DNA from: JAGWBJ01 sp964291465
GTDB taxonomy: Bacteria > Chloroflexota > Dehalococcoidia > Lucifugimonadales > JAGWBF01
Assembly: GCA_964291465.2 (NCBI GenBank)
Contig: OZ219937.1
Coordinates: 1 to 64,000 of the forward strand
Length of the DNA: 64,000 bases
Reading direction: 5' to 3'
The notes below the pieces were generated by a model, which ran no database searches, was not told the DNA's origin, and saw nothing but the letters and a program-made list of their open reading frames with translations. Positions 1 through 9,016 of this stretch are shown one piece after another. The stretch's first letter is position 1; every line of letters starts with the position of its first letter. The translations under genes were made by a program, and so were the position numbers.

Positions 1-1538
1 ACGCCACGGTCCACATGTGGGAGGACTGGGGGCTTCCCATCTGGAAGAAGCCCGACGGCACCTACGAGCGGGTCGGCCGGTGGCAGATACCCATCCACGG
101 CGAGTCCATCAAGCCCATCGTGGCCGAGGGCCCCAGAAATGCCCTGGGCCGGACAACATCTACGAGCGAGTCCTCATCACCCAGCTCCTCACGGACTCCC
201 GGACTCCAACCGCATCGCCGGCGCCATCGGCTCGGCGTACGGGACGGCAAGATATACGTCTTCAAGGCCCGCGCCGTCATCTGCACGCCGGCGGCGCGTC
301 CAACGTCTCCGCCCCAAGTCCACATCCGAGGGCCTGGGCCGGACCTGGTACTCGGTGTTCGACACCGGGTCCGTGTACGCTGGTCATTCCCACCGGCGCC
401 GAGATGAGCCCAGATGGAGCACCGCTTCGTGCCCAGCCGGTTCAAGGACGGCTACGGGCCCATCGGCATGTGGTTCAATTCTTCAAGGCCGGGCACCAAC
501 GCCCTGGGCGAGGACTACACCGTCACCAGGGCCGACGTGCTCAAGGAGTACGAGCCCTACGGAACGGCGGTCCCCACGCCGACCCCGCTGCGGAACCACC
601 AGATGTTCCTCGACATCATGGAGGGCAAGGGGCCCATCTACATCCGGACGGAGGAGGCCATCGCCAACCTGGCCCAGTCCGACCCCGCCAGGCTGGAGGA
701 GATCAAGGCAGAGGCGTGGGAGGACTTCCTGGACATGACCATCTCCCAAGCCCTGATGTGGGCCGCCCAGAACATCGCCCCGAGGACACGCCCTCGGAGA
801 TCGTTCTGGCCGAACCCTACATCATGGGCTCCCATTCGGGGGAGGCGGGGGCCTGGGTCAGCGGCCCCGACGACCTGAACGGAGAGTACCGGTGGGGCTA
901 CAACCGCATGACCACCGTCCAGGGCCTGTTCGCCGGCGGAGACGGGGTTGGGGCGGCGCCCCACAAGTTCTCCTCGGGCTCCTTCACCGAGGGCAGGCTG
1001 GCGGCCAAGGCGGCGTGGCCTACGTCCGGGACAACGCCGACGCCCCCCGCATCGACAGCTCCGAGGTGGAGCGGATCAAGAGGGATATCCTCCGCCCCCT
1101 GGAGACCTTCTCCTCCCACAGGGCCGTCCACGAGCCAGGAGATCAACCCCAACTACATCCTACCCGGCAGGGCCTGGTGAGGCTGCAGAAGATCATGGAC
1201 GAGTATGCGGCGGGCACGTCGGCCAGTACTCGACCACCGACGCCGTACTCAACCGTGGCCTGGAGCTGCTCACCATGCTCCGGGAGGACCTGGAGCACCT
1301 GGCGGCCCGCGACACCCACGAGCTGATGCGTTGCTGGGAGCTGGTGCACCGGGCTTGGGTCGGCGAGATCCACATACGCCACCTGCTCCACCGCAGGAGA
1401 CCCGCTGGCCCGGGTACTACTACAGGCAGGACTATCCGAAGCTGGACGACGCCAACTGGAGAGTGTCGTCAACTCCAGGCGGGACCCCGAGACCGGCCAG
1501 TGGGACGTGTTCACGCCCTCCACCCCATGGCCCCCTGA
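1..1538 (+). pseudogene. aprA: Adenylylsulfate reductase alpha subunit, 5'-truncated and frameshifted
   Basis: AprA is the FAD subunit that interconverts adenosine 5'-phosphosulfate with sulfite and AMP in dissimilatory sulfur metabolism. Pieces of the family appear in order in all three forward frames: GRWQIPIHGES (15-140), DNIYERVLITQLL (about 155-200), KSTSEGLGRTWYSVFDTGS (about 310-375), a long stretch MEHRFVPSRF to ALMWAAQNIAP (414-780), EPYIMGSHSGEAG to SFTEGRLAAKAAW (790-1015), INPNYILPG, and ETRWPGYYYRQDYPKLDDANW near the C-terminus. About ten small indels separate them, several in C or G runs. The start lies outside the window. No aprB is visible. The identity is firm; whether the gene is dead or merely poorly sequenced is not settled, and the indel pattern favours sequencing error. 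Confidence 0.85.
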
Positions 1539-1551
1539 CCCGGCCTTTAAT

Positions 1552-1600
1552 TGTCACCCCAAACGGAGTGAGGGTCCAAAAATCCTGCCATTCGGGGCGC
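1552..1600. repeat. Candidate dispersed repeat after aprA
   Basis: This non-coding stretch reads as caccccaaacggagtgaggg followed by tccaaaaatcctgccattc. It resembles a family of interspersed repeats seen in many bacterial genomes, whose translation reads like CHPERSEGSKILPF. The rest of 1539-1812 holds a short tandem duplication (acaagctccg twice, near 1692-1711) and a TATACT hexamer at 1713-1718 that could be a weak -10 for the sigma-factor gene. No gene is supported there. Confidence 0.35.
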
Positions 1601-1812
1601 CTGCCCGCCGAGGAGTTCTTAGGTCCTCGCCGCGCTGGCTGATGACATCCGCGAAGAATTGGAAGAGCTGGCCTCCTGACCCTGCGCCTATACAAGCTCC
1701 GACAAGCTCCGCTATACTGTCCTCAGGCGCCGCAGTGGCGCAGGGCAGAAAGAACATCCCCGGCCTGTCTGGACGCAGAATCCCCCAAGCCTCCGTTCGT
1801 AAATACCACCGG

Positions 1813-2418
1813 ATGGGCCCTGTCTCCAGGCATGATGGGACTGGGTTGCTCGACTACGAAGACCTGCGGGCGACCAGCTCATCACGCTGATCTCCAATGG
1901 GGAGAAAGAAGCGCTGGAGGCCTTCTATAACCGCCACGCGTCTTCCGCCCTCTCCCTGGCAAGGTACATGTTGAGGGACGCCACACTCGCCGAGGAAGTC
2001 ACCCAGGACATATTTGTCAACCTGTGGCGAAAGGCTTCCAGCTTCAACCCACAACGGGGCAAGCCCAAGCTGGTTCATGAGCATCGCCCACCACCGGATC
2101 ATCGACGTCATCAGGTCCAGAAAGCGGCAGGCCCAGTCCACCAACGAGGTGGCCCATGAGCTCCTGGACCTGCACCCAAGCTCGGCTCCGGGCACCGAGG
2201 AGCTGGCCTACCGGAACCTGGCCCGGGACAGCGTCCTCAAGGCGCTGGCCGGCCTTCCCCGGAGCAGCGCCAAGTGATCATCATGGCCTACTTCGAAGGG
2301 TATTCCCAATTCGGAGATCGCGGCCAAGCTCGGACAACCCCTGGGCACGGTAAAGACACGGGTGCGCCTTGGCATGCAAAAGCTGCGCGCAAACTTCCCT
2401 GACAGGGATGTGGCCTAG
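1813..2418 (+). CDS. ECF-type RNA polymerase sigma factor, frameshifted
   Basis: This is a sigma-70 family extracytoplasmic-function sigma factor of about 200 residues. Region 2 reads GDQLITLISNGEKEALEAFYNRH, then LRDATLAEEVTQDIFVNLW and SIAHHRIIDVIRSRKRQ. Region 4 reads VIIMAYFEGYSQ then EIAAKLGQPLGTVKTRVRLGMQKLR, the helix-turn-helix that binds the -35 element. At least four indels break the frame (about 1868, 2065, 2270 and 2310), so no single ORF covers it. The start at 1813 is the nearest ATG in the frame of the N-terminal piece and is tentative. It ends 3 nt before a zinc-finger anti-sigma gene, the usual arrangement for a co-transcribed regulator pair. Confidence 0.8.
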
Positions 2419-2421
2419 ACC

Positions 2422-3209
2422 GTGGACTGCCGCGAAGTAGAAGATAGCCTAAGCGCCTACGCCCTAGACGCCCTGGGCCCCGACGAGGCCCTGGAGGTGG
2501 AGAGGCATCTGGAGGCGTGCCCCTTCTGCACTGCGCTCCTGCGGGAGCACACCCACGTGGCGGCGTCCCTGGCCATGGTCTCTGGGAACGTCCTGCGCCC
2601 GAGTCCCTGAAACGGCCACCCTGAAGCGGGTGGGACGGCTCCCCGCCGGCGACCCACGTTCGACTTCCAGGGGTTCACCTGGGACGGGTGGCCCTGGCGG
2701 CCACGTCTTCCCCTTTCCGTGTTGTCGGAGCCTGGTCGGCATCGGCATGTGAACCTGCACCTCTCCAACGAGATCGAGAGCCTGCAGAGAACAACGCCAC
2801 CCTCGTGTCCCAGATCACCCACCTGAAGGAGATGGACGGCAGCTGGGACATGTTCCACGAGCAGCGGTCCGTGAGCTACATGATGGCGTCGGCCGGCAGC
2901 GAGACGGTGTCCCTCCAGGGTGGAGATGCCCAGGGTGGTGCTCTCATCTCATCCCAGGGGGGCACCGGCCTTCTCAATTCAGGCCAGGGGCCTGCAGCCG
3001 CCCAGTGACGAGCGGGGCTACTACGTGTGGCTGCGCAAGGAGGGGGGCCAGCCGTTCATGGTGGGCCGCCTGAACCGTCGACGACACCGGCTGGGGGGCC
3101 CTCACCCTGTGGCCCAACCAGCCGATCCACGTTTCCACCAGGTCGTGGTGGCCGAGCCGAGGGGGCGCCGTCACAGCCGGTGCTATGGGGCTCTATAGAG
3201 TCCCGCTAG
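2422..3209 (+). CDS. Zinc-finger anti-sigma factor, frameshifted
   Basis: This is probably the cognate anti-sigma factor of the upstream ECF sigma gene. It starts at GTG 2422, 3 nt after the sigma stop. The N-terminus carries the zinc-binding anti-sigma signature HLEACPFC (H-x3-C-x2-C) after a MDCREVEDSLSAYALDAL helix. After a frameshift near 2600 there is a coiled-coil-like stretch (LSNEIESLQ, NNATLVSQITHLKEMDGSW) and a C-terminal beta-rich region (YYVWLRKEGGQPFMVGRL) resembling the RskA/anti-sigma-K C-terminal domain. A membrane helix expected between them cannot be read through the indels. The gene converges on the molybdoenzyme operon and overlaps its last codon. Confidence 0.72.
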
Positions 3210-5603
3210 GCACGGCCGCTCCGCCTTCTCCCTGGGCCCACGAGTCCAGTCGCGCCCAGCACCATACGGCCGCCTGCTGCAACCCTAGCTCTTGCCGTTC
3301 TGCTCCACAGGGCTTCCAGGACAGCCCCCGGAGACATGGGCAGGGTGTTCATCCGGACCCCCACGGCGTCATGGATGGCGTTTGCCACTGCCGCCAGGGG
3401 AGGCACGATGGGCACTCTCCCACTCCCCGCACGCCGTATGGGTGTCCGGGGTTGGGGACCTCCACGATGACCGTGTCGATCATGGGCAGGTGCCAGGCTG
3501 GTGGGCATTCCTGTAGTCCAGGAAGCTGGAGTTGGCCATCTCCGCCTTGTCGTTGAAGAAGTACTCTTCGTTGAGCGCCCAGCCAATCCCCTGGGCAACC
3601 CCGCCCTGTATCTGCCCTTCCACGTAGCCGGGATGGATGGCCTTGCCCGCGTCCTGCAGGGCCGTGTAACGGAGTATGTCGACCTTGCCCGTGTCCGGGT
3701 CCACCTCCACGTCGGCGATGTGGACAGCGAAGGCGCTGCCCACGCTCTTCGGGTCGACGTTGGCCCGGCCCACGATGGGCCCGCCGGTGCCGTTGAGCAT
3801 GCTCGCCAGCTCCCTGAAGGTGAACCGCAGCTCCGGGTCCGACTTGTGGGAGATGGCCCCGTTGGAGTATTCGATGTCCTCGGCGGACACGTCCCAGATG
3901 GTGGCGGCCCGCTCGATCATCTGCCGCTTCACGTCCTGGGCCGCTTCGTAGCTTGCCCAGCCGGTCTTGAAGGCCACGCCGCTGCCGCCGGTCATGGAGT
4001 GTGAACCCCACCGAGTCCGTGTCCCCCACCTGGGGCCGAACGTCCTCGGCGTCCAGCCCCAGCACCTCGGCCACGTGCATGGCCGCCACGGCCCGGGAGC
4101 CGCCGATGTCCGGCGACCCCTCCACCAGGCTCACGGTGCCGTCGGCATTCACGCTGGCGGTGGCGCTGGCTGGGCCCGTGCCGTTGAACCAGAACCCCCC
4201 GGCCACGCCCCGGCCCCTGTTGGGCCCCTCCAGCGGCGTCGAGTAGTGAGGGTGCTCCTTGGCCGCCTGTATCGTCTCCAGGTATCCTATGGACGGGAGC
4301 CTGGGGCCGTTGACCCGGCGGGTCCCCTCCTTGGCGCCGTTGAGCGTCCGGAACTCCAGCGGGTCCATGCCCAGCTTCTCGCACATCTCATCGATGACCG
4401 CCTCCACCGCAAAGGAGGCGGCCGGGGGAGCCCGGCGCCCGGTAGGCCGCCGTCTTCTGCTTGTTGGTCACCACGTCGTAGCCCCGGATCCGCGCGTTGG
4501 CCAGGTCGTACCCGGCCAGGCAGCACATGGCGCCCGCCACCACGGGCGAGCCGGGAAAGGCCCCGGCGTCGAACACCAGGCTCACGTCGAAGGCGGTGAT
4601 GCGGCCGTCCTTCTTGGCGCCGATCCTGGCCGACATGTGGCTCCCGGAGGTGGGCCCGGTGCCAATGAAGACCTCGGCCCTGGACATGGACAGCTTCACG
4701 GGCCGGCCGGTCTTCCGGGACAGCACCGAGGCCACGGGCTCCAGGTAGACCAGTGTCTTGCCGCCGAACCCGCCGCCGATCTCCATGGGGACCACCTTGA
4801 TCTTCGAGACGGGATGGCCCAGCAACATGGCGGTCAGGTCCCGGATCTGGAAGTGGCCCTGGCTGCTGCACCAGATGGTGAGGGTGTCGTCGGCGTTCCA
4901 CAGGGCCGTGGCGCTGTGGGGCTCGATATACCCCTGGTGGACGGGCGCGGTGTCGAACTCCCTCTCCGCCACCACGTCGGCCTCCTGAAACCCCTTGTCC
5001 AAGTCGCCGATCTCGAAGGTGAAGCGGTTGGCGACGTTGCTCCCTTGCTGTCGTCGTCGTCCCCGAGGATGCCCCCCGTCCGCACGGTGCGCGTCCTCCA
5101 TGGTGGCCAGCCTTTCGTGGACCAAGGGAGCGTCGTCCCTCATCGCCTGCACCACGTTGAGAACCGGGGGAAGCACCTCGTAGTCCACGTCTATCAGGGA
5201 GAGGGCCTCCTCGGCGATTTCGGCGGTGGTGGCCGCGACCGCGGCGATGGCGTGACCCTGGTACAACGCCTTGTCGGCGGCGAGCACGTTGTTGCTGACG
5301 TACCTGGGGTTCGACATGGCCCCCTCTCCGAGGTCCGCCGCCCGGCCCTCGGGCTGCGCCAGGTCCGCGGCCGTGGCAACGGCCTTGACCCCGGGCAGCG
5401 CCAGGGCGCGGGTGAAGTCGATGGACTTGATGCGGGGCGTGGGCGTGGGGGCTTCTGAGCACTTTTCCGTGGAGCATGCCCGGGAGGCTTATGTCCGCAC
5501 CGTACCGTGCGCGCCCGGTCACCTTGTCGGCGCCGTCGTGGCGTATGGGACGCTTGCCCACGACGTTGTACTCCTGGGTGGACAGCACCACGTTGGAAGT
5601 CAT
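3206..5603 (-). CDS. Xanthine dehydrogenase-family Mo-binding large subunit, frameshifted
   Basis: This is the molybdopterin-cytosine-dinucleotide large subunit of a xanthine dehydrogenase/CO dehydrogenase-family hydroxylase. It starts at ATG 5603 (MTSNVVLSTQEYNVVGKR) and overlaps the 2Fe-2S subunit stop as ATGA. Domain one runs through KVTGRARYGADISLPGMLHGK. The Mo domain carries the conserved IGGGFGGKT loop, QGHFQIRDL, AYRAPGSP, and near the C-terminus a GQIQGGVAQGIGWAL segment and VPIVPPLAAVANAIHDAVG. The active-site loop AYRAPGSP is not the CO-oxidising AYxCSFR loop of form I CODH, so a CO substrate is not supported. About seven indels (near 5450, 5085, 5040, 4430, 4000, 3500 and 3420) break the frame. 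The substrate is unknown. Confidence 0.85.
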
Positions 5604-6082
5604 TGCGCCTTCGCCTCCATCTCCTCTGAAGCGCCCAGCACGGCGCGCCACTATCTTGTCGTACCCGGTGCACCGGCACAGGTCCCCGCCAGCCAGTGGC
5701 GCACCCTCTGCTCCGTGGGCTTCGGCTCGTTGTCCAGCAGCGCCTTGGAGGCGACTATGAACCCCGGGGTACATATCCCGCACTGCAGGGCCGCGTGCTC
5801 GAGGAACGCCTGCTGGATTGGGTGGAGGCCGCCGGCGTCGGCCACGCCCTCGATGGTGGTTACCTCCTTCCCCTGGGCCTCGACGCCCAGGACGCAGCAG
5901 GAGTCCACGATGCGGCCGTCGAACAGCACGGTGCAGGCGCCGCAGTTGCCGTCGTTGCAGCCCTCTTTGGTGCCGGTCAGCGAGAGGACGTCCCGCAGGA
6001 CTTCCAGCAGGCTCTGCCTGGCCTCACAGAGGAACTCGGTGTCTTCTCCGTTGATCCTGGTCTGTACGTGGACCTTGGCCAT
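5600..6082 (-). CDS. Xanthine dehydrogenase-family 2Fe-2S small subunit, frameshifted near C-terminus
   Basis: This is the electron-transfer small subunit of the molybdo-hydroxylase, about 160 residues. The plant-type N-terminal cluster reads CNDGNCGACTVLFDG with a further Cys in SCCVLG. The C-terminal four-helix cluster reads CGICTPG and, after a frameshift, LCRCTGY. As sequenced, the main frame stops at 5651, just after WLAG. Allowing two small indels (near 5690 and 5655) restores GDLCRCTGYDKI and an ending WRAVLGASEEMEAKAQ whose TGA overlaps the large-subunit ATG. It starts at ATG 6082, 4 nt after the FAD subunit stop. Gene order is FAD, FeS, Mo (M-S-L). Confidence 0.88.
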
Positions 6083-6086
6083 CTCT

Positions 6087-6963
6087 CTAAGCCTCCCTCG
6101 CTCGGTCTATGGCGCCCTTCAGGGTCCTGCGTGTGAGCACTCCCACCAGGTGCTTGCGCTGGGGGATGGTGCCGCGCATGTCGTCGATGGGCCTGGCCGC
6201 GGCCATGGCGGCCTCCGCCGCCTCCTCGATGGCCTCGTCGCTGACCTCTTTCCCCCGCCAGAGGCTCTCCCGCCTCCTTCACGTACAGGGGCGTGGGCGC
6301 GACGGACGCCAGGGACACCCGCGCCGACACGAAGGACTTCCCCGAGGAGTCCAGCACCACCGACGAGCCCACCCCGGCGACGGCGATGTCCATCTCGTTC
6401 CTGGGGATGACCGCAGGTAGTGCGCCCCCGAGTGGGCCACGGGAGGCGGGAGGTGGATGGCCACCAGGGAACTCGCCGTCCTCCAGCACGTTCTGGCCGG
6501 GGGCCGTGCAGAAGTCCTCCGCGGCAACGGTACGCCTGCCGTTGGGTCCGGCCACCTGGCAGGTGGCGCCCAGGACGATGAGGGGGGGTATGCCGTCGGC
6601 GCTGGGGGCGGCGTTGCACAGGTTGCCGCCCAGGCTGGCCCTGCCCTGTATCTGGATGCCGCCTATCAGGGCCGCGCAGTCGATGAGGCCCGGATAGGCC
6701 TCTGAGACGGCGTTGTTCTGGTATATCCTGTAGCATGGCACAGCGGCCCCAAGCTGAAGGCCGTCCTGAGGCGTGTACGATATCTCGTTGGTCTCGGGGA
6801 TGTTCTTCACGTCCACGAGACGGTCCACCGTCCGGCGTCCGCTCCTGAGCTGGACCAGGATGTCGGTGCCGCCGGCCAGCACCTTCGCTCGGCTACCCTT
6901 CTCCGCCAGCAGGGAAATGGCTTCTCCGACGGAATGAGGCGCCGCGTATTCGAAGTCTTTCAA
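6087..6963 (-). CDS. Xanthine dehydrogenase-family FAD-binding subunit, frameshifted
   Basis: This is the FAD-binding medium subunit, first gene of the molybdo-hydroxylase operon. The N-terminal FAD motif reads AGGTDILVQLRSG (about residues 31-43), and the second flavin motif GGNLCNAAPSADGIPPLI lies near residue 113. Downstream, VIPRNEMDIAVAGVG and the C-terminal DEAIEEAAEAAMAAARPIDDMRG to AIDRAREA match the CO dehydrogenase flavoprotein C-terminal domain. The frame shifts near 6455, 6410 and 6265, so the intact reading continues in other frames to TAG at 6087. The start ATG 6963 is about 70 nt downstream of a strong minus-strand promoter. Confidence 0.85.
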
Positions 6964-7042
6964 TGGCCCTCCTCCTCACACGTGTATTGGCCTGGAAAAG
7001 GCCCCGGGCAAGGCGTATATACAGGCCCGATACGCCTATGGC

Positions 7043-7071
7043 ATCATATACGCTAACCATACCCCTGTCAA
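7043..7071 (-). promoter_or_regulatory. Sigma-70-type promoter of the molybdo-hydroxylase operon
   Basis: Read on the minus strand: TTGACA (7071-7066), a 17 bp spacer, then TATGAT (7048-7043). This gives a perfect -35 and a 5/6 -10. Transcription would start near 7036, leaving a leader of roughly 70 nt before the FAD-subunit ATG at 6963. The divergent LLM oxidoreductase gene begins at the edge of the -35 element. Confidence 0.7.
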
Positions 7072-8194
7072 TTGGATTCAGGCACGCCGGGGGACCGGGA
7101 AACCGCCGCTGGAGGGGTCGCCATAAGGCTCTGCGTCAGGATAGGCACCAGGCTCCTGCAGGACCACCCCGGGCGACTTGACCGGCTGGCGCGGACCACC
7201 GATGCTGCCGGCATCGACTCCCTGTGGGTGCCCGAAGCGCCCTTCTACTGGGACGCCTTCGCCATCCTGGGAAGCCTGGCGCGGACCACCCAACGGGTCA
7301 GGCTGGGGACCGGCGTCACCAGCCCCTACCTGCGTCCCCCGCACCTGCTGGCCATGTCGGCGGCCACCCTTGACCGGCTGGCCGAGGGTAGGGCCTTCCT
7401 GGGCCTGGGGCGCAGCCTGCCCCAGTGGTACCGGAGGCTCCTGGGGATGGACACCGGCGAGCCCGTGAGGGTGATGGAGGAGACCCTGACGCTGCTGCGC
7501 CAATGGTGGCGTGCGCCCCACCAGGCGTCCTCCGACGGGCACTTTCGGGTCAGGGACCTCCCCCGGTACACCTACGGGAAACAGCAGTCATTGCCCGTCT
7601 ACCTGGCGGCCGTAGGCCCCCCGGATGCGCCGTCTAGCGGCGCGCATGGCCGACGGCGTGCTCCTTCAGTGGCCCACCGTCGATTTCGTCAGAAGGGCCG
7701 CCGAGGAGGCCCGGGGAGAGGCCGCGGCGGCGGGCCGCTCTCCCGACGAGGTCTCCGTGATCGTGTCCACCGCCGTGGAAGTGACCAGGGACACCGAGGC
7801 GGCCCTCGACAGCGCCAGGCGGGAGCTGGCCCTTCACCTGGCCGTCCCGGGTATGGAGCGGTCCGTCACGGGGACGGAGCACGACGTCCCTTCGATGGCC
7901 GCCAACGTGCGGCAGGCCATGCGCACCAAGGAGGTCCTCGACGCCGGGGGCTGGACCCGGGACTTCGAGCGGGTGGGCGACCTGGAAGCGGCGGTGCGGG
8001 CCATCCCGGCGGATTTGGCGGCCCGCGTGGCCGCCGTGGGACCCGCCGGCACGGTGAAGCGGCGTCTGGCCGAGTACCGGGACGCGGGCGCCACCCACTT
8101 CTTCGTCCCCGCGCCCGAGGACCAGCCGGCCGAGGAGTACGCCGAGTACCTGTCAAGCATCTCTCCTCCCGGGGAGACGGGCAGCGGAAGATGA
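7072..8194 (+). CDS. LLM-class flavin-dependent oxidoreductase, one frameshift
   Basis: This is a luciferase-like TIM-barrel monooxygenase/oxidoreductase using FMN or F420. Family signatures: AGIDSLWVPEAPFYWDAFAILGSLA, RVRLGTGVTSPYLRPPHLLAMSAATLD, GRAFLGLGRS, and in the second part GVLLQWPTVDFVRRAAEEA and AVGPAGTVKRRLAEYRDAGATHFFV. The two halves are in different frames, joined near 7620. The only standard start in frame is TTG 7072. A GGAGGGG motif at about 7110 lies just upstream of an ATA AGG CTC, where an ATG would give a better N-terminus, so the start is uncertain. The stop TGA overlaps the SDR ATG (ATGA). The substrate is unknown. Confidence 0.82.
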
Positions 8195-8949
8195 GCGGCG
8201 GGCGAGTGAATGGAAAGACGGTCCTGGTCACGGGCGGGGCCCGGGGCATCGGGGAGGCAGTCGCCGCTCTGCTCGCCACCGAGGGCGCCAGGGTGGTCGT
8301 GGGGGACATCCTGGAGGCCGAGGGCCGGCGGGTGGTCCAAGGCATCGAGGGCCGGGGGGGAGAGAGCGTCTTCCATCCCCTGGACGTGACCCGGGAAGAC
8401 CAGTGGGAGCAGGCCATCGCGGCGGCCGTGGACGCCTTCGGCGGGCTGGACGCGCTGGTAAACAACGCCGGTGTGGGCCGGCAGCTCGCCATTGAGGACA
8501 CGGACGAGGCGGTGTGGCGGCACACCATGGACGTGAACGTTACGGGGGCGTTTCTGGGCACGAAGCACGCCGTCCCAGAGATGCGGAGGCGCGGCGGCGG
8601 GTCCGTGGTCAACATCTCCTCCATGTCGGGCCTGGTGGGGGGCGGCACGTCCGCCGCGTACCATGCCTCCAAGGGCGCCATCCGGCTGCTGACCAAGGCC
8701 ACCGCGGTGCAGTACGCCCGGGACCGCATCCGGGCCAACTCCGTCCACCCCGGCGTCATCGAGACTCCCATGACCCGGGACTTCCTCGCCGACCCGCGAA
8801 ATCGCCGCGACAGGGAAGCGCGGACGCCCTTGGGGCGGATCGGCACTCCCCGGGACGTGGCCTATGGGGTGCTCTACCTGGCCTCCGACGAGTCCTCCTT
8901 CGTAACCGGCAGCGAGCTGGTCATCGACGGCGGCCGGACGGCCGTGTAG
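8191..8949 (+). CDS. Short-chain dehydrogenase/reductase (SDR)
   Basis: This is a classical NAD(P)-dependent SDR of 252 residues. The Rossmann motif TGGARGIGE (TGxxxGxG) lies near residue 15, followed by NNAGVG, the catalytic Ser in NISSMSG, and the YHASK catalytic Tyr-x3-Lys. The PGVIETPM loop and C-terminal SSFVTGSELVIDGG are typical of the 3-oxoacyl-reductase-like/glucose-dehydrogenase-like group. An aspartate in VVGDI after beta-2 suggests NAD(H) preference. It starts at ATG 8191, overlapping the stop of the LLM oxidoreductase, so the two are probably translationally coupled. The longer in-frame ORF from 7072 is an artefact of the upstream frameshift. Confidence 0.93.
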   Translation: MSGGRVNGKTVLVTGGARGIGEAVAALLATEGARVVVGDILEAEGRRVVQGIEGRGGESVFHPLDVTREDQWEQAIAAAVDAFGGLDALVNNAGVGRQLAIEDTDEAVWRHTMDVNVTGAFLGTKHAVPEMRRRGGGSVVNISSMSGLVGGGTSAAYHASKGAIRLLTKATAVQYARDRIRANSVHPGVIETPMTRDFLADPRNRRDREARTPLGRIGTPRDVAYGVLYLASDESSFVTGSELVIDGGRTAV

Positions 8950-9016
8950 CCGTAGCACCGGAGACGAAGGCCCGGACGCTCCCGCCTCCGCGGCAACTCC
9001 CGGCCCAGGAAAGGTC

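Noticed and set aside
4287..5783. 498-residue ORF joining the 2Fe-2S subunit end to the Mo subunit start
   Set aside because: It arises because the small-subunit stop is lost by an indel; the ATGA overlap at 5600-5603 marks the real boundary.
3206..6963. Calling the operon carbon monoxide dehydrogenase (coxMSL)
   Set aside because: The large subunit lacks the AYxCSFR loop, so CO oxidation is unsupported.
7072..8949. Single 625-residue LLM-SDR fusion protein
   Set aside because: The middle of the ORF (about 7620-8190) is out of frame with the LLM family sequence. The SDR has its own ATG overlapping the LLM stop, so the fusion is a frameshift artefact.
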